From Synechococcales cyanobacterium bin2.concoct.b11b12b14.033 (GTDB lineage: Bacteria; Cyanobacteriota; Vampirovibrionia; Caenarcaniphilales; Caenarcanaceae): a DNA stretch of 34,170 nucleotides. Positions 22,464-30,621 of this stretch are shown here, one piece after another. The position numbers were made by a program, and so were the translations under genes. The stretch is taken from positions 1 through 34,170 of the forward strand of contig JAAFJH010000015.1 of the NCBI GenBank assembly GCA_013298875.1, in the 5' to 3' direction. The notes under the pieces are model-generated. The model had not been told where the DNA came from. It searched no databases and saw only the letters and a list, made by a program, of their open reading frames with translations. Position 1 is the stretch's first letter, and the number at the start of each line of letters is the position of its first letter.

Positions 22464-24113
22464 CTAACTACTACTCGGAGAAAGTTTTGGAAGTTTTAAT
22501 TGGCTCGACACTGTTTCAATCAAAGAACTTAAACCAGTTTTATTTTCGGCTGAAACGCAAATAGCCTCTGGGAATGAGCTTTTTAATTTTTCGAGTTCTT
22601 CTGTGGAAAGCAAATCTACTTTATTCAAAACTAAAAGCTCAGGATAATTTTCAACTTTTAGCTGTTCATAAATAGACTTAATAACTTTTAAATGTTCAAA
22701 TCTATTCGGATGGGAAGCGTCTAAAACCGTTAATATTAAATCTGCTTCGCCAATTTCTTCTAAGGTCGCTTTAAAAGCATCAATTAAAGTTGTGGGTAAA
22801 TTTTGAATAAAGCCCACTGTATCACTCATCAAAAAATTATAAGGGCTTTTAATCTCCCTAATAATCGGGTCTAAAGTGGCAAATAATTTATTTTCGGTTA
22901 TAACATGCGAATTGGTTAAAGCATTAAATAAAGTTGATTTACCCGCATTGGTATAGCCCGCAATTGAAACTAAAGGAATTTGTCTTTGCTTGCGTAAACG
23001 TCTTTGAACCGAACGAACCTGGCTTAAATCTTTTACTTTATTTTCCAAAACATGAATTCGCTCTTTTATATGGCGTCGCATTACTTCCAGCTTGGTTTCT
23101 CCTGGGCCACGTGTTCCAATTCCACCACCTAATTGGCTTAAACCTATTCCTTTGCCCACTAGTCTAGGAGCCATATATTTTAATTGTGCTAATTCAACTT
23201 GTAATTTCCCTTCTTCACTCAAAGCTCTTTGGGCAAAAATATCCAAAATTAATTCGGTGCGGTCAATTACTTTTATCCGTCCACCAATTTCTTGCTCAAT
23301 ATTTCTTTTCTGAGAAGGCGTCAATTCCGAGTCAAAAATAATTAAATCGGCTTCTTTGTCTTCAGCAATTAATTGAATTTCCTGTATTTTCCCCGCTCCA
23401 ACATAAAATTTAGAATCTGGTTTATTAATACTTTGAGCTATTTGCTCGCAAACTTCGGCTCCCGCTGTGGTAGTTAAACCATAAAGTTCACTAAAACTAT
23501 CTTCATAATTTGGTTTACTCGATAATCCGACTAAAATAGCTTTTTCTTTTTGTTTAGTTTCAACTGTTTCAGACAAGCTGGCCAAGTCTTCTTCAATATC
23601 TTTAATTAATTCTGGTAAGTCAATTTCACCAATTTCCCGAATGGTTTGTTTTTCCTCAATTTTCCAACGTTCCTGAATATCGCTAGTTAAATAGCATAAT
23701 TGTCCATAGTCGACATAAGCTAAAGAATCCCCTTTGGATGAGCTAAATTCGCTATTTTTATCGGCATGAATGAAAAGCATTAAGTCAAATCTATATCTTT
23801 TCAAAAACAATAATTCAGCTTTGGTAATTTCCTTTTTTGGGCTGACAACAATTAAACGCAATTGAGCCAAACGGGCTAAACCTTCCCGGGAGGCTTGGGC
23901 TTTTACGCTGCTAATTTTATTTAATTCACCAATATAATACTCCCGCACTTTGCCTTGCCGGTCGATTAAGCAGCTAATTTGTATTTTTAAAGTAAAGGCT
24001 AATTTGGCTATTTCCGAGGCAAGTTCAGTCGAAATTATTTGCCGAGCCATAACGCGCCGATCAACTAATTTTTGTAAAGATGTTGAATCAGTTTTAGATA
24101 ATTTTAAAGTCAA
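22464..24113 (-). CDS. hflX: GTPase HflX, long N-terminal form
   Basis: About 549 residues from TTG 24113, chosen because AAGG lies 8 bases before it; TTG at 24170 or 24134 would lengthen it and there is no ATG until 24050. An N-terminal domain of about 190 residues ([39 protein letters not shown]) precedes the usual HflX domain ([25 protein letters not shown]). The linker [15 protein letters not shown] is diagnostic. GTPase motifs are G1 GYTNAGKS, G3 DTVGF and G4 NKVD. The same long form is known from cyanobacteria and some Firmicutes. HflX splits stalled or hibernating ribosomes and binds the 50S. It is divergent from the DUF4435 ATPase gene. Confidence 0.94.
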   Translation of the reverse strand: MTLKLSKTDSTSLQKLVDRRVMARQIISTELASEIAKLAFTLKIQISCLIDRQGKVREYYIGELNKISSVKAQASREGLARLAQLRLIVVSPKKEITKAELLFLKRYRFDLMLFIHADKNSEFSSSKGDSLAYVDYGQLCYLTSDIQERWKIEEKQTIREIGEIDLPELIKDIEEDLASLSETVETKQKEKAILVGLSSKPNYEDSFSELYGLTTTAGAEVCEQIAQSINKPDSKFYVGAGKIQEIQLIAEDKEADLIIFDSELTPSQKRNIEQEIGGRIKVIDRTELILDIFAQRALSEEGKLQVELAQLKYMAPRLVGKGIGLSQLGGGIGTRGPGETKLEVMRRHIKERIHVLENKVKDLSQVRSVQRRLRKQRQIPLVSIAGYTNAGKSTLFNALTNSHVITENKLFATLDPIIREIKSPYNFLMSDTVGFIQNLPTTLIDAFKATLEEIGEADLILTVLDASHPNRFEHLKVIKSIYEQLKVENYPELLVLNKVDLLSTEELEKLKSSFPEAICVSAENKTGLSSLIETVSSQLKLPKLSPSSS

Positions 24114-24228
24114 ATTTATTACCTTAATACACAAAGTCCTTCTTTTAAATTTAGCAAAAATAAATGCCAAAAAGCTTTGTTAATTGATAACTTGAAAGTT
24201 AATTGATTGTTTTTAGTAAAATAAAATA

Positions 24229-26019
24229 ATGTTTATTAATAAATTACAACTAAAAAACTTTAAACGCTTCACTGATTTAACTATTGACTTAATTTCAGCC
24301 CAAAACGAAAGTCCACCGAAACTGGTTTTATTAATTGGTGCAAATGGCTGCGGAAAGTCTTGTATCTTTGATGCTTTTGAAAGTGTTAATGGAATAATAT
24401 CTAATGAAAAATTAATAAGAGCTTTTGAAGATTTACAAGCAGAAAAAACAAAAGGTTATTTATCAGGTTTAGGTTTACCAGATCATGATTACTGCTTAAA
24501 AGAAAAAGATATAAAAAACGAATATGAAATAATTATTGATTTTGATAAAGAAAAAATTTTTAACATCCATTATAAAGGTTCTTCAGAAACTAATATAGTT
24601 GGACAATCAAGTATAGAAACTAATTTGAATGTTGGTAATTATTTTTATGGTAGAACTGCATTTAGAAATATTATTGATTTAGAAACAAAGTTTAATGCTG
24701 ATGAATACGGTGAAAAAGACGTACAAAAAGTTATAGAAAAAAACTTAGATAAACCAAGCAGATTAATTGACTTAGATAAACGCTGGGACGGAGATATTTT
24801 ATATTGCTTTAAAGAAGAAATTAACCGTAAAGAATTAACAATAGAAATTAATCAAAGTCTGAATAGTATTTTTGAAAATAATCCAACTGGGCATTTTCAA
24901 ATTGAAAGTATTAGAAGTGAAATAGGTCGCTCAATTAAATTAACATTGGAAGTCTTGATTAGAAAAGGTAATTCAGTTTTTCCATATGAATATTTATCAG
25001 CTGGTGAAAAGCAATTATTTACAATTTTATTAAACTTACATTTACGCAAAAAGTACATTGAAAATACTATTATTTATTTAGATGAAATTGATTTACATTT
25101 GAATACAGCTATTCAAGCGGATTTACTAAAAGAAATTACTGAAAAATTAATACCTGATAATTCGCAAGTTTGGGTAGCCAGTCATTCGCTTGGTTTTATT
25201 GATTATGCGAGGCAGATAACATATAAATATGATGAAATAACCGAAACCGAAGTAGAAATAAAGAAAGTAATTATTGACTTTGATAGTTTAGATTTTGATC
25301 AAGAGCAAGTATTAAAACCAGCAAATAAAGATGACTTAAATATTTTTACAGTACCAATTCCAATTAGTTCAATTGAAAATATAGTTCAACTACCTTCAAT
25401 TATTTTATGTGAGGGCAAAGATTCTAAATACTATTCAGGACAAAATAGTAAACAATTCTTTGGAGTAAAAGATAAGTTTAATGTTTTAGAGTGGTGCTGG
25501 AGATTTAAATGCTTAGGAATTATTGACAAAGACTATTTATTCAAAACTGAAAGTATAAAATTAGAAAATAAATTTAAAGGAAAATTAAAAGTTTTAAAAT
25601 ATTATTCAATCGAAAATTATTTGCTCCATCCAGATAATTTAAAAGAATACGATTCAAGCTTAGATTTAAATGTGTATCAAAAAGAAATTACTGAAGCCAA
25701 GAATGAATACTTGCAAAATAAAATTTCTGACTACTTTTCGCAAATAAGGTCTAATTATAAAATACTAAAATCCAGAAAAGATGAAGGTCTAAAACACGAT
25801 TGGTTAGTTGAAATGGAAGACTCCTCTGAAGTTTTGAATTTATTTAAATCAGATAATTTTGAAATATTTTATGAGTTTTTTCCAATTAAAGACGAAAACA
25901 AAAAAATAAAATCTATTCAGGAAATCTTAAAAAATACAAACAAAAGTAAAGAGAGCTTATATTTAGAACTCTCTCAAACAAATTGGTTTAAAACTAAAAT
26001 TAGTGAGGTTTTACAATAA
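24229..26019 (+). CDS. Fused ABC/SMC-like ATPase and DUF4435 (TOPRIM-like) protein, PARIS-type defence candidate
   Basis: 596 residues. N-terminal ATPase of the AAA_15/AAA_21 type: Walker A GANGCGKS (37-44), ABC-type signature YLSAGEKQ (255-262), Walker B IIYLDE (Asp285-Glu286), and His319 in VASHSL. The C-terminal part matches DUF4435: Glu395-Gly-Lys-Asp398 after a hydrophobic strand (IILCEGKD), IIDKD with Asp433 and Asp435, and YYSIENYLL with Glu462-Asn463. These are the likely metal-binding acids of a TOPRIM-like nuclease. In the PARIS anti-phage system AriA (AAA_15/21) and AriB (DUF4435) carry these two domains, and merged versions are known. It stands alone, divergent from hflX, 3 bases from the convergent lpxI stop. 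Defence role is an inference from domain order; an OLD-family relative is the main alternative. Confidence 0.8.
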   Translation: MFINKLQLKNFKRFTDLTIDLISAQNESPPKLVLLIGANGCGKSCIFDAFESVNGIISNEKLIRAFEDLQAEKTKGYLSGLGLPDHDYCLKEKDIKNEYEIIIDFDKEKIFNIHYKGSSETNIVGQSSIETNLNVGNYFYGRTAFRNIIDLETKFNADEYGEKDVQKVIEKNLDKPSRLIDLDKRWDGDILYCFKEEINRKELTIEINQSLNSIFENNPTGHFQIESIRSEIGRSIKLTLEVLIRKGNSVFPYEYLSAGEKQLFTILLNLHLRKKYIENTIIYLDEIDLHLNTAIQADLLKEITEKLIPDNSQVWVASHSLGFIDYARQITYKYDEITETEVEIKKVIIDFDSLDFDQEQVLKPANKDDLNIFTVPIPISSIENIVQLPSIILCEGKDSKYYSGQNSKQFFGVKDKFNVLEWCWRFKCLGIIDKDYLFKTESIKLENKFKGKLKVLKYYSIENYLLHPDNLKEYDSSLDLNVYQKEITEAKNEYLQNKISDYFSQIRSNYKILKSRKDEGLKHDWLVEMEDSSEVLNLFKSDNFEIFYEFFPIKDENKKIKSIQEILKNTNKSKESLYLELSQTNWFKTKISEVLQ

Positions 26020-26022
26020 TGT

Positions 26023-26829
26023 TTAAATAGCTAAAAAAGCGATTCCTAATTTATTGGCCAAAGCAATAGTTTTTTCTTTTTCGGCAATAAAAGTTGAATT
26101 AGCTTCAATAGCCAAAACCGTTCCTTTGTATTTAGCAATATTTTTAATAGTTTTGCAGCCAACCGTGGGCAAATCAAATTTATCAGATTGTTTTTTCCAA
26201 GGTATTTTAATAATAACAGCTCCCGAGCGAGCTAATTGACAACCTCTCTGAATAGTTTGATCAGTTCCTTCCGCAGCTTCAAAAGCCATAACTGAGCTAT
26301 TTTTAACGACTATTGTTTGGCTTACTTCCATTTCCGACGCCTTTTTAGCCATTTGAAAACCGTATTCAATATCTTTTTTTTCACATTCTGTTAAATTTCT
26401 TGTCGTAAAAACTTCTTTGGGAGACAATAAATGGCTTAAAAACTTACTTTGTGGAATTATAGTTAAGCCTTGTTCATCGCAAATTTGAGCTAATAAATGA
26501 TGAAAAGTATTATCTTCTAAATTTATCATTCTCTTAAAATATGATTGCCCCAAAGAGTCCAAGAAAGGAATTTGAGAGATTGCCCACAATTTATGAACTT
26601 TCCCGATAAAAACTATTTCTTTTATATTGTTAGCTTTAAAATAATCAAAGCATTTTTGGCTTTGGGTCGGGCTAATCATTTTAGCTTCAGTATATTTTCC
26701 TTGCAAATCAAAAAAAGACTTCCAATTAGTAGCTAAAATATAAGTTTCATAGTTTTGATTTTGAGCATTTATGGATAATTCCCGCGGCAGAGAGCCTTCT
26801 CCAGCAATAATACCTAATTTTTTTTGCAT
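26023..26829 (-). CDS. lpxI: UDP-2,3-diacylglucosamine pyrophosphatase LpxI
   Basis: 268 residues from ATG 26829, which puts KLGIIAGEGSLP at the N terminus as in the family; upstream in-frame options are ATG 26841, ATG 26862 and TTG 26886. Conserved stretches include VFIGKVHK, FLSHLLSPKEV, FDLPTVGCKTI and VLAIEANSTFI. LpxI performs the fourth step of lipid A synthesis, cleaving UDP-2,3-diacylglucosamine to lipid X and UMP, in place of LpxH. Its presence means LPS is made. It lies downstream of the yceI-like gene on the same strand and its stop is 3 bases from that of the convergent ATPase gene. lpxA/B/D, common neighbours, are not here. Confidence 0.9.
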   Translation of the reverse strand: MQKKLGIIAGEGSLPRELSINAQNQNYETYILATNWKSFFDLQGKYTEAKMISPTQSQKCFDYFKANNIKEIVFIGKVHKLWAISQIPFLDSLGQSYFKRMINLEDNTFHHLLAQICDEQGLTIIPQSKFLSHLLSPKEVFTTRNLTECEKKDIEYGFQMAKKASEMEVSQTIVVKNSSVMAFEAAEGTDQTIQRGCQLARSGAVIIKIPWKKQSDKFDLPTVGCKTIKNIAKYKGTVLAIEANSTFIAEKEKTIALANKLGIAFLAI

Positions 26830-26892
26830 TTGACTGAGCATTAAATTAAAATTTGCTTTCATTCCACCATAAAACTTTTCACCCAAATCTTT

Positions 26893-27513
26893 TTATTTTT
26901 GTACGGCAGCTATAGCTTCAACTTCTAAAGAAACTTTTACTTGCTCACCAATTACTAAACCGCCATTATCCATAGTTTTATTCCAATTTAAGCCAAAGTC
27001 TTTGCGATTTAAAGTTATAGCGGCATTAGCACCCAAACGAGATTCTCCTTTCATACCTTTAATTAAACCGGTAATTTGAAATGGCAAGGAAATTTGCTTA
27101 GTTACTCCATGCATGGTTAAGTTACCAATACAAATATAATTATTATTTCCTTTAGCTTTTTTTATTTGCTTGCTCACAAAAGTTATTTCGGGATATTTAG
27201 CTGCATCAAAAAATTCAGCTGTTTTTAAATGCTCATCACGTTTTTCATTGTCAGTATCTATGCTGTCAACCTTAATACTCACATTCACTGAGGATTTGGT
27301 GATGTCTTTGGGATCATACGTTATAATTCCATTGAAGTTTTTAAAATTACCTTTCGCATTTGAAAGTACTAAGTGCTTAACTGCAAAGGCTACTGAGCTA
27401 TGATCATTATCAATTTCGAATCTGTCAGCGGCAAAACAAGAACTAATCAAAGAAAAACTCATTAAAGTCGTCAACAAAGCTTTTTTATAATTTAAATTTA
27501 ATTCTTTGTACAT
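26893..27513 (-). CDS. YceI family periplasmic lipid-binding protein
   Basis: 206 residues with a signal peptide (about residues 1-29, cleavage near CFAA-D). The mature part is the YceI lipocalin-like barrel: FEIDNDHSSVAFAVKHLVLSNAKGNFKNFNG, SIKVDSIDTDNEKRDEHLKTAEFFDAAKYPEITF, the classic core, then NLTMHGVTKQI and RKDFGLNWN. Family members bind polyisoprenoids or amphiphiles in the periplasm; the exact ligand is unknown. It precedes lpxI by about 60 bases on the same strand. Confidence 0.93.
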   Translation of the reverse strand: MYKELNLNYKKALLTTLMSFSLISSCFAADRFEIDNDHSSVAFAVKHLVLSNAKGNFKNFNGIITYDPKDITKSSVNVSIKVDSIDTDNEKRDEHLKTAEFFDAAKYPEITFVSKQIKKAKGNNNYICIGNLTMHGVTKQISLPFQITGLIKGMKGESRLGANAAITLNRKDFGLNWNKTMDNGGLVIGEQVKVSLEVEAIAAVQK

Positions 27514-27594
27514 AATTCGATTTCGATAAACTTCGGATAATTTAAATATAAACTATCTCACAGAGAAATAATTATATTCATTTAATAATAAAAT

Positions 27595-28077
27595 TTATTC
27601 ATTCCGAAAAGCAATTTTGGGTGCTTTAACAAAAAAATTGAGAATTATTTGTAAAAAAAAGAAAATACTTCCAATAATAAAAGCCAGGAAGAATAATGAT
27701 TTTCCTATTCCCAATAAGATCATAATTGCTCCTAAAGCCAAACTAACCCCGCTACATGAAAACATAATGGCATGAATTACTTGCTCAGACGGAAGACACT
27801 CTTTTTGGTGAATAAATTCATCTTTATAAGTTAAAAGCATAGTTATAAATGAAATGAAGCAATAAATCCAAAATAAATTACTCGAGTGCCAGGCTAAAGC
27901 TTCAAAGCCAAGTAACATGCTTAGGGTAATAAAAAAAGCATCAATTGGATGGCTTACTTTTTCCCACAGGCTAAGACCCCTTACATAATGAAGAGGTAAG
28001 TCAATAGTGGTACAAACACCTAAAAGTGTATTGATAATCAAAAAAAATACTAAAACAAAGTCTGGCAAGCTTGGCAT
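27595..28077 (-). CDS. Multi-pass inner-membrane protein, function unknown
   Basis: 160 residues with about five membrane segments (near 6-26, 42-60, 66-84, 103-123 and 128-150). Polar stretches between them look conserved: TIDLPLHYVRGLSLWEKVSHPIDAFF after the first segment and DEFIHQKECLPSEQVIHAIMF before the fourth, each with a His and acidic residues. I do not recognise the family. It lies upstream of the yceI-like gene on the same strand with 81 bases between them, and is divergent from argG. Confidence 0.75.
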   Translation of the reverse strand: MPSLPDFVLVFFLIINTLLGVCTTIDLPLHYVRGLSLWEKVSHPIDAFFITLSMLLGFEALAWHSSNLFWIYCFISFITMLLTYKDEFIHQKECLPSEQVIHAIMFSCSGVSLALGAIMILLGIGKSLFFLAFIIGSIFFFLQIILNFFVKAPKIAFRNE

Positions 28078-28242
28078 AAATTTATTTTAATTGAAATATT
28101 AATTATAAACGAATAATAACTGGCTCAGAGCATAAATTAATCCAAAATTTGAAAATTACAAACTATTTGGATAAAAGTAATGACTGTATTGTAAAATTAA
28201 GAAAATATTAATTATTTAAATCTTGAGGTTTAAGTTACATAA

Positions 28243-29448
28243 ATGAGTAAAGTTAAAAAAGTTGTTTTGGCTTATTCAGGCGGATTAGACACATCAATTG
28301 CCATTAGATGGTTACTTGAAAATAAAGCTGAAGAAGTAATTGCCGTAGCGGTGGATATGGGTCAAAAAGAAGATTTGGAAGCTGCCCGACAAAAAGCTTT
28401 AAAAGTGGGAGCTAGCCATGCTTATGTAATTGATGCACGTAAAGAGTTTGTAGAAAATTTTGTGTGGCCTTTATTAAAAGCAAATGCTCATTATGAGTTT
28501 GAATATCCATTAGCGACAGCCATTGCCAGGCCTTTAATTGCAAAAGTGTTAAACGATATTGCTGAAAAAACGGGAGCTGATACGGTTGCACACGGTTGTA
28601 CTGCTAAAGGAAATGATCAGGTACGCTTTGAGTTAGCTTGGTATGCTTTAAACCCTAAATTACAAGTAATTGCACCCGCACGTGAGTGGGGAGAGTTATG
28701 CGACCGAAATAAAGCCATTGATTATGCACAAAAACATAATATACCGGTTTCTTCAACCAAGAAATCACCTTACAGCATTGATTTAAACCTTTGGGGCCGC
28801 TCCGTAGAATGTGGTATTTTGGAAAACCCAATGATTGAACCACCCGAAGACGCTTATGCTTTAACCAATTCAATAGATAAAGCTCCTGACCAGCCTGTTT
28901 ACCTTGAAATCGGTTTTGAAAAAGGTATACCTATTAGCCTAAATGGGCAAAAAATGGATGGACTAGAATTGATCGAAGAATTAAATTCAATAGCTGGTTT
29001 GCATGGTATTGGCCGAGTTGATCAGATGGAAAATCGTTTGGTTGGTATTAAAAGCCGAGAAGTTTATGAAGCACCCGCCGCTTTAACCTTATTAAAAGCC
29101 CATCGAGAGCTGGAATTTTTGGTTAATTCAAAAGATTTAATGCACTTTAAACAGTCTATTGACCAGAAATATGCAGAATTAATTTATAATGGACTTTGGT
29201 TTTCTCAGTTTAGGACAGCCTTAGACTCTTTTATTGAAAAAACTCAGGAGAGAATGACTGGCTTAATAAAATTAAAATTATTTAAAGGTAATTGTATTGT
29301 GGTTGGCCGTCAATCACCTTATTCTTTATATAATCATGGCTTAGCCACTTATGACGCAGACGATCAATTTGACCATACCGCTGCCCCAGGATTTATTAAA
29401 ATATTTGGTTTAGGCGTAAAGACTTTTTATGAACAAAACATAAATTAA
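28243..29448 (+). CDS. argG: Argininosuccinate synthase
   Basis: 401 residues, standard. N-type ATP pyrophosphatase loop is AYSGGLDTS (residues 9-17). Other family blocks are YPLATAIARPLIAK, TVAHGCTAKGNDQVRFE, APAREWG, STKKSPYSIDLNLWGRSVECG and GIGRVDQMENRLVGIKSREVYEAPA. It joins citrulline and aspartate, using ATP, in arginine biosynthesis. argH or other arg genes are not adjacent. The last four bases overlap the convergent yidD stop. Confidence 0.98.
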   Translation: MSKVKKVVLAYSGGLDTSIAIRWLLENKAEEVIAVAVDMGQKEDLEAARQKALKVGASHAYVIDARKEFVENFVWPLLKANAHYEFEYPLATAIARPLIAKVLNDIAEKTGADTVAHGCTAKGNDQVRFELAWYALNPKLQVIAPAREWGELCDRNKAIDYAQKHNIPVSSTKKSPYSIDLNLWGRSVECGILENPMIEPPEDAYALTNSIDKAPDQPVYLEIGFEKGIPISLNGQKMDGLELIEELNSIAGLHGIGRVDQMENRLVGIKSREVYEAPAALTLLKAHRELEFLVNSKDLMHFKQSIDQKYAELIYNGLWFSQFRTALDSFIEKTQERMTGLIKLKLFKGNCIVVGRQSPYSLYNHGLATYDADDQFDHTAAPGFIKIFGLGVKTFYEQNIN

Positions 29449-29654
29449 ATCAAAGGATCAAAATAATTTCTTTTGGTAAAAGGATGGCAAGCCCCAATTC
29501 TTCTAATAGCCAAAAACCAACCCTTCCAAAAACCGTATTTGTTTAAAGCTTGCAAAGCATACTGAGAGCAAGTCGGATTGAATAAGCAAGTTGGCTTTTT
29601 CCAGGAAAATAATATTTTATAAAAATTAATAAATAAAATTGATAAATAAAGCAT
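29445..29654 (-). CDS. yidD: Membrane protein insertion efficiency factor YidD
   Basis: 69 residues with the full family signature: CLFNPTCSQYALQAL, NKYGFWKGWFLAIRRIGACHPF. The three conserved Cys are present. YidD helps YidC insert membrane proteins and is usually in the rpmH-rnpA-yidD-yidC cluster; here it is between argG and a phosphatase gene. It ends in a 4-base convergent overlap with argG and starts 3 bases after the phosphatase stop on the same strand, so it may be co-transcribed with that gene. Confidence 0.95.
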   Translation of the reverse strand: MLYLSILFINFYKILFSWKKPTCLFNPTCSQYALQALNKYGFWKGWFLAIRRIGACHPFTKRNYFDPLI

Positions 29655-29657
29655 AAA

Positions 29658-30584
29658 TTAGGCTTTTCGTAAAATGGCTTGGTCAAAAACTTTGCCTTGC
29701 AAGTTTACAGCTTCCACCGCCATTTGAGTTTGATTACCCCAAATACGTAAATAGTGATGGCAGCTGTTTACGGCTTGTCGGTCGAAATAAACCTTTTGCT
29801 CAAATTTGTGCAATGAAGCACTTCCCCCACCTGAGACAATAAATCTGCAATTGCCAGCTTCTGGAACCATTCCAATTCTTTCATATAAATGATTATGCCC
29901 GCTTAAACAGAGGTCAAAATTATATTTTTTTAAACTTGGGCATAAAGTTTTAATCATATGATTATTATTTTTATGCACTGAACCAGACGAATAAGGTGAA
30001 TGATGTAATAAAGCAATTTTCCATTTAGCCTGCGACTTTTGAGCGGATAAATTAAGCCAATTCATTTGCTGTGCATTAAGCTCATTACTATTTAAAGCCC
30101 AAAACTGCACTGGCCCTAAGCTAAAAGTATAATATTCTGGAATTTCAAAATACTCTTTAATATATTTGCCTTTTGATTCAAGATTATCGTGATTGCCTAA
30201 AATTGGATAAAAACGATGTCCTTTATCAAGCAGTGGGCTAAAAGGCTTAATCAAATTAGGTTCAATCAAATTAGCTTTGGCCGAAGGATAAATAAGATCC
30301 CCTAATAATATGACACTCGGGAAATATTGAGGTGAATTTAAAGCCATCAATTTAATTAATTCATATTCAGTTGCCCAACCAGTCCCCATATCACCAATTG
30401 CCAAAAAACCAAAATAATTAGAACCATTACCCAAAGAGCTAAGCCATTTATTTCTGGCTGGAATTTTCAAATTAAAAGATTGATTTTCGGCTCTGGCAGC
30501 TAAGGAATAATCAGATCCAGTTTTTCCTAGTAGCGATAAACTAATCAAAGATAAAAAACTTTTTATAAAATCTCTTCTATTCAT
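29658..30584 (-). CDS. Tat-exported metallophosphoesterase (acid phosphatase-like)
   Basis: 308 residues. The N terminus MNRRDFIKSFLSLISLSLLG is a twin-arginine signal (RRDFIK), predicting export of the folded, metal-loaded protein. The calcineurin-type metal site is complete: GDMG (Asp65), GDLIYP (Asp96), GNHDN (Asn131-His132), LLHHSPYSS (His194-His195) and SGHNHLYER (His230, His232). The overall layout is that of purple acid phosphatase-like enzymes, which release phosphate from monoesters outside the cytoplasm. Only 37 bases separate its start from the divergent diguanylate cyclase gene. Phosphate acquisition is a plausible role; substrate unknown. Confidence 0.9.
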   Translation of the reverse strand: MNRRDFIKSFLSLISLSLLGKTGSDYSLAARAENQSFNLKIPARNKWLSSLGNGSNYFGFLAIGDMGTGWATEYELIKLMALNSPQYFPSVILLGDLIYPSAKANLIEPNLIKPFSPLLDKGHRFYPILGNHDNLESKGKYIKEYFEIPEYYTFSLGPVQFWALNSNELNAQQMNWLNLSAQKSQAKWKIALLHHSPYSSGSVHKNNNHMIKTLCPSLKKYNFDLCLSGHNHLYERIGMVPEAGNCRFIVSGGGSASLHKFEQKVYFDRQAVNSCHHYLRIWGNQTQMAVEAVNLQGKVFDQAILRKA

Positions 30585-30621
30585 TATTTGATTTATTAAA
30601 AATTTGGGGCATATTTAAACT

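Noticed and set aside
24192-24222. Promoter TTGAAA / TAAAAT before the fused ATPase-DUF4435 gene
   Set aside because: The spacing would be 19 bp and both boxes are weak in very AT-rich DNA, so it is not distinguishable from background.
28167-28197. Promoter TTGGAT / TAAAAT before argG
   Set aside because: 19-bp spacing and poor matches; also no arginine-repressor-like palindrome could be seen.
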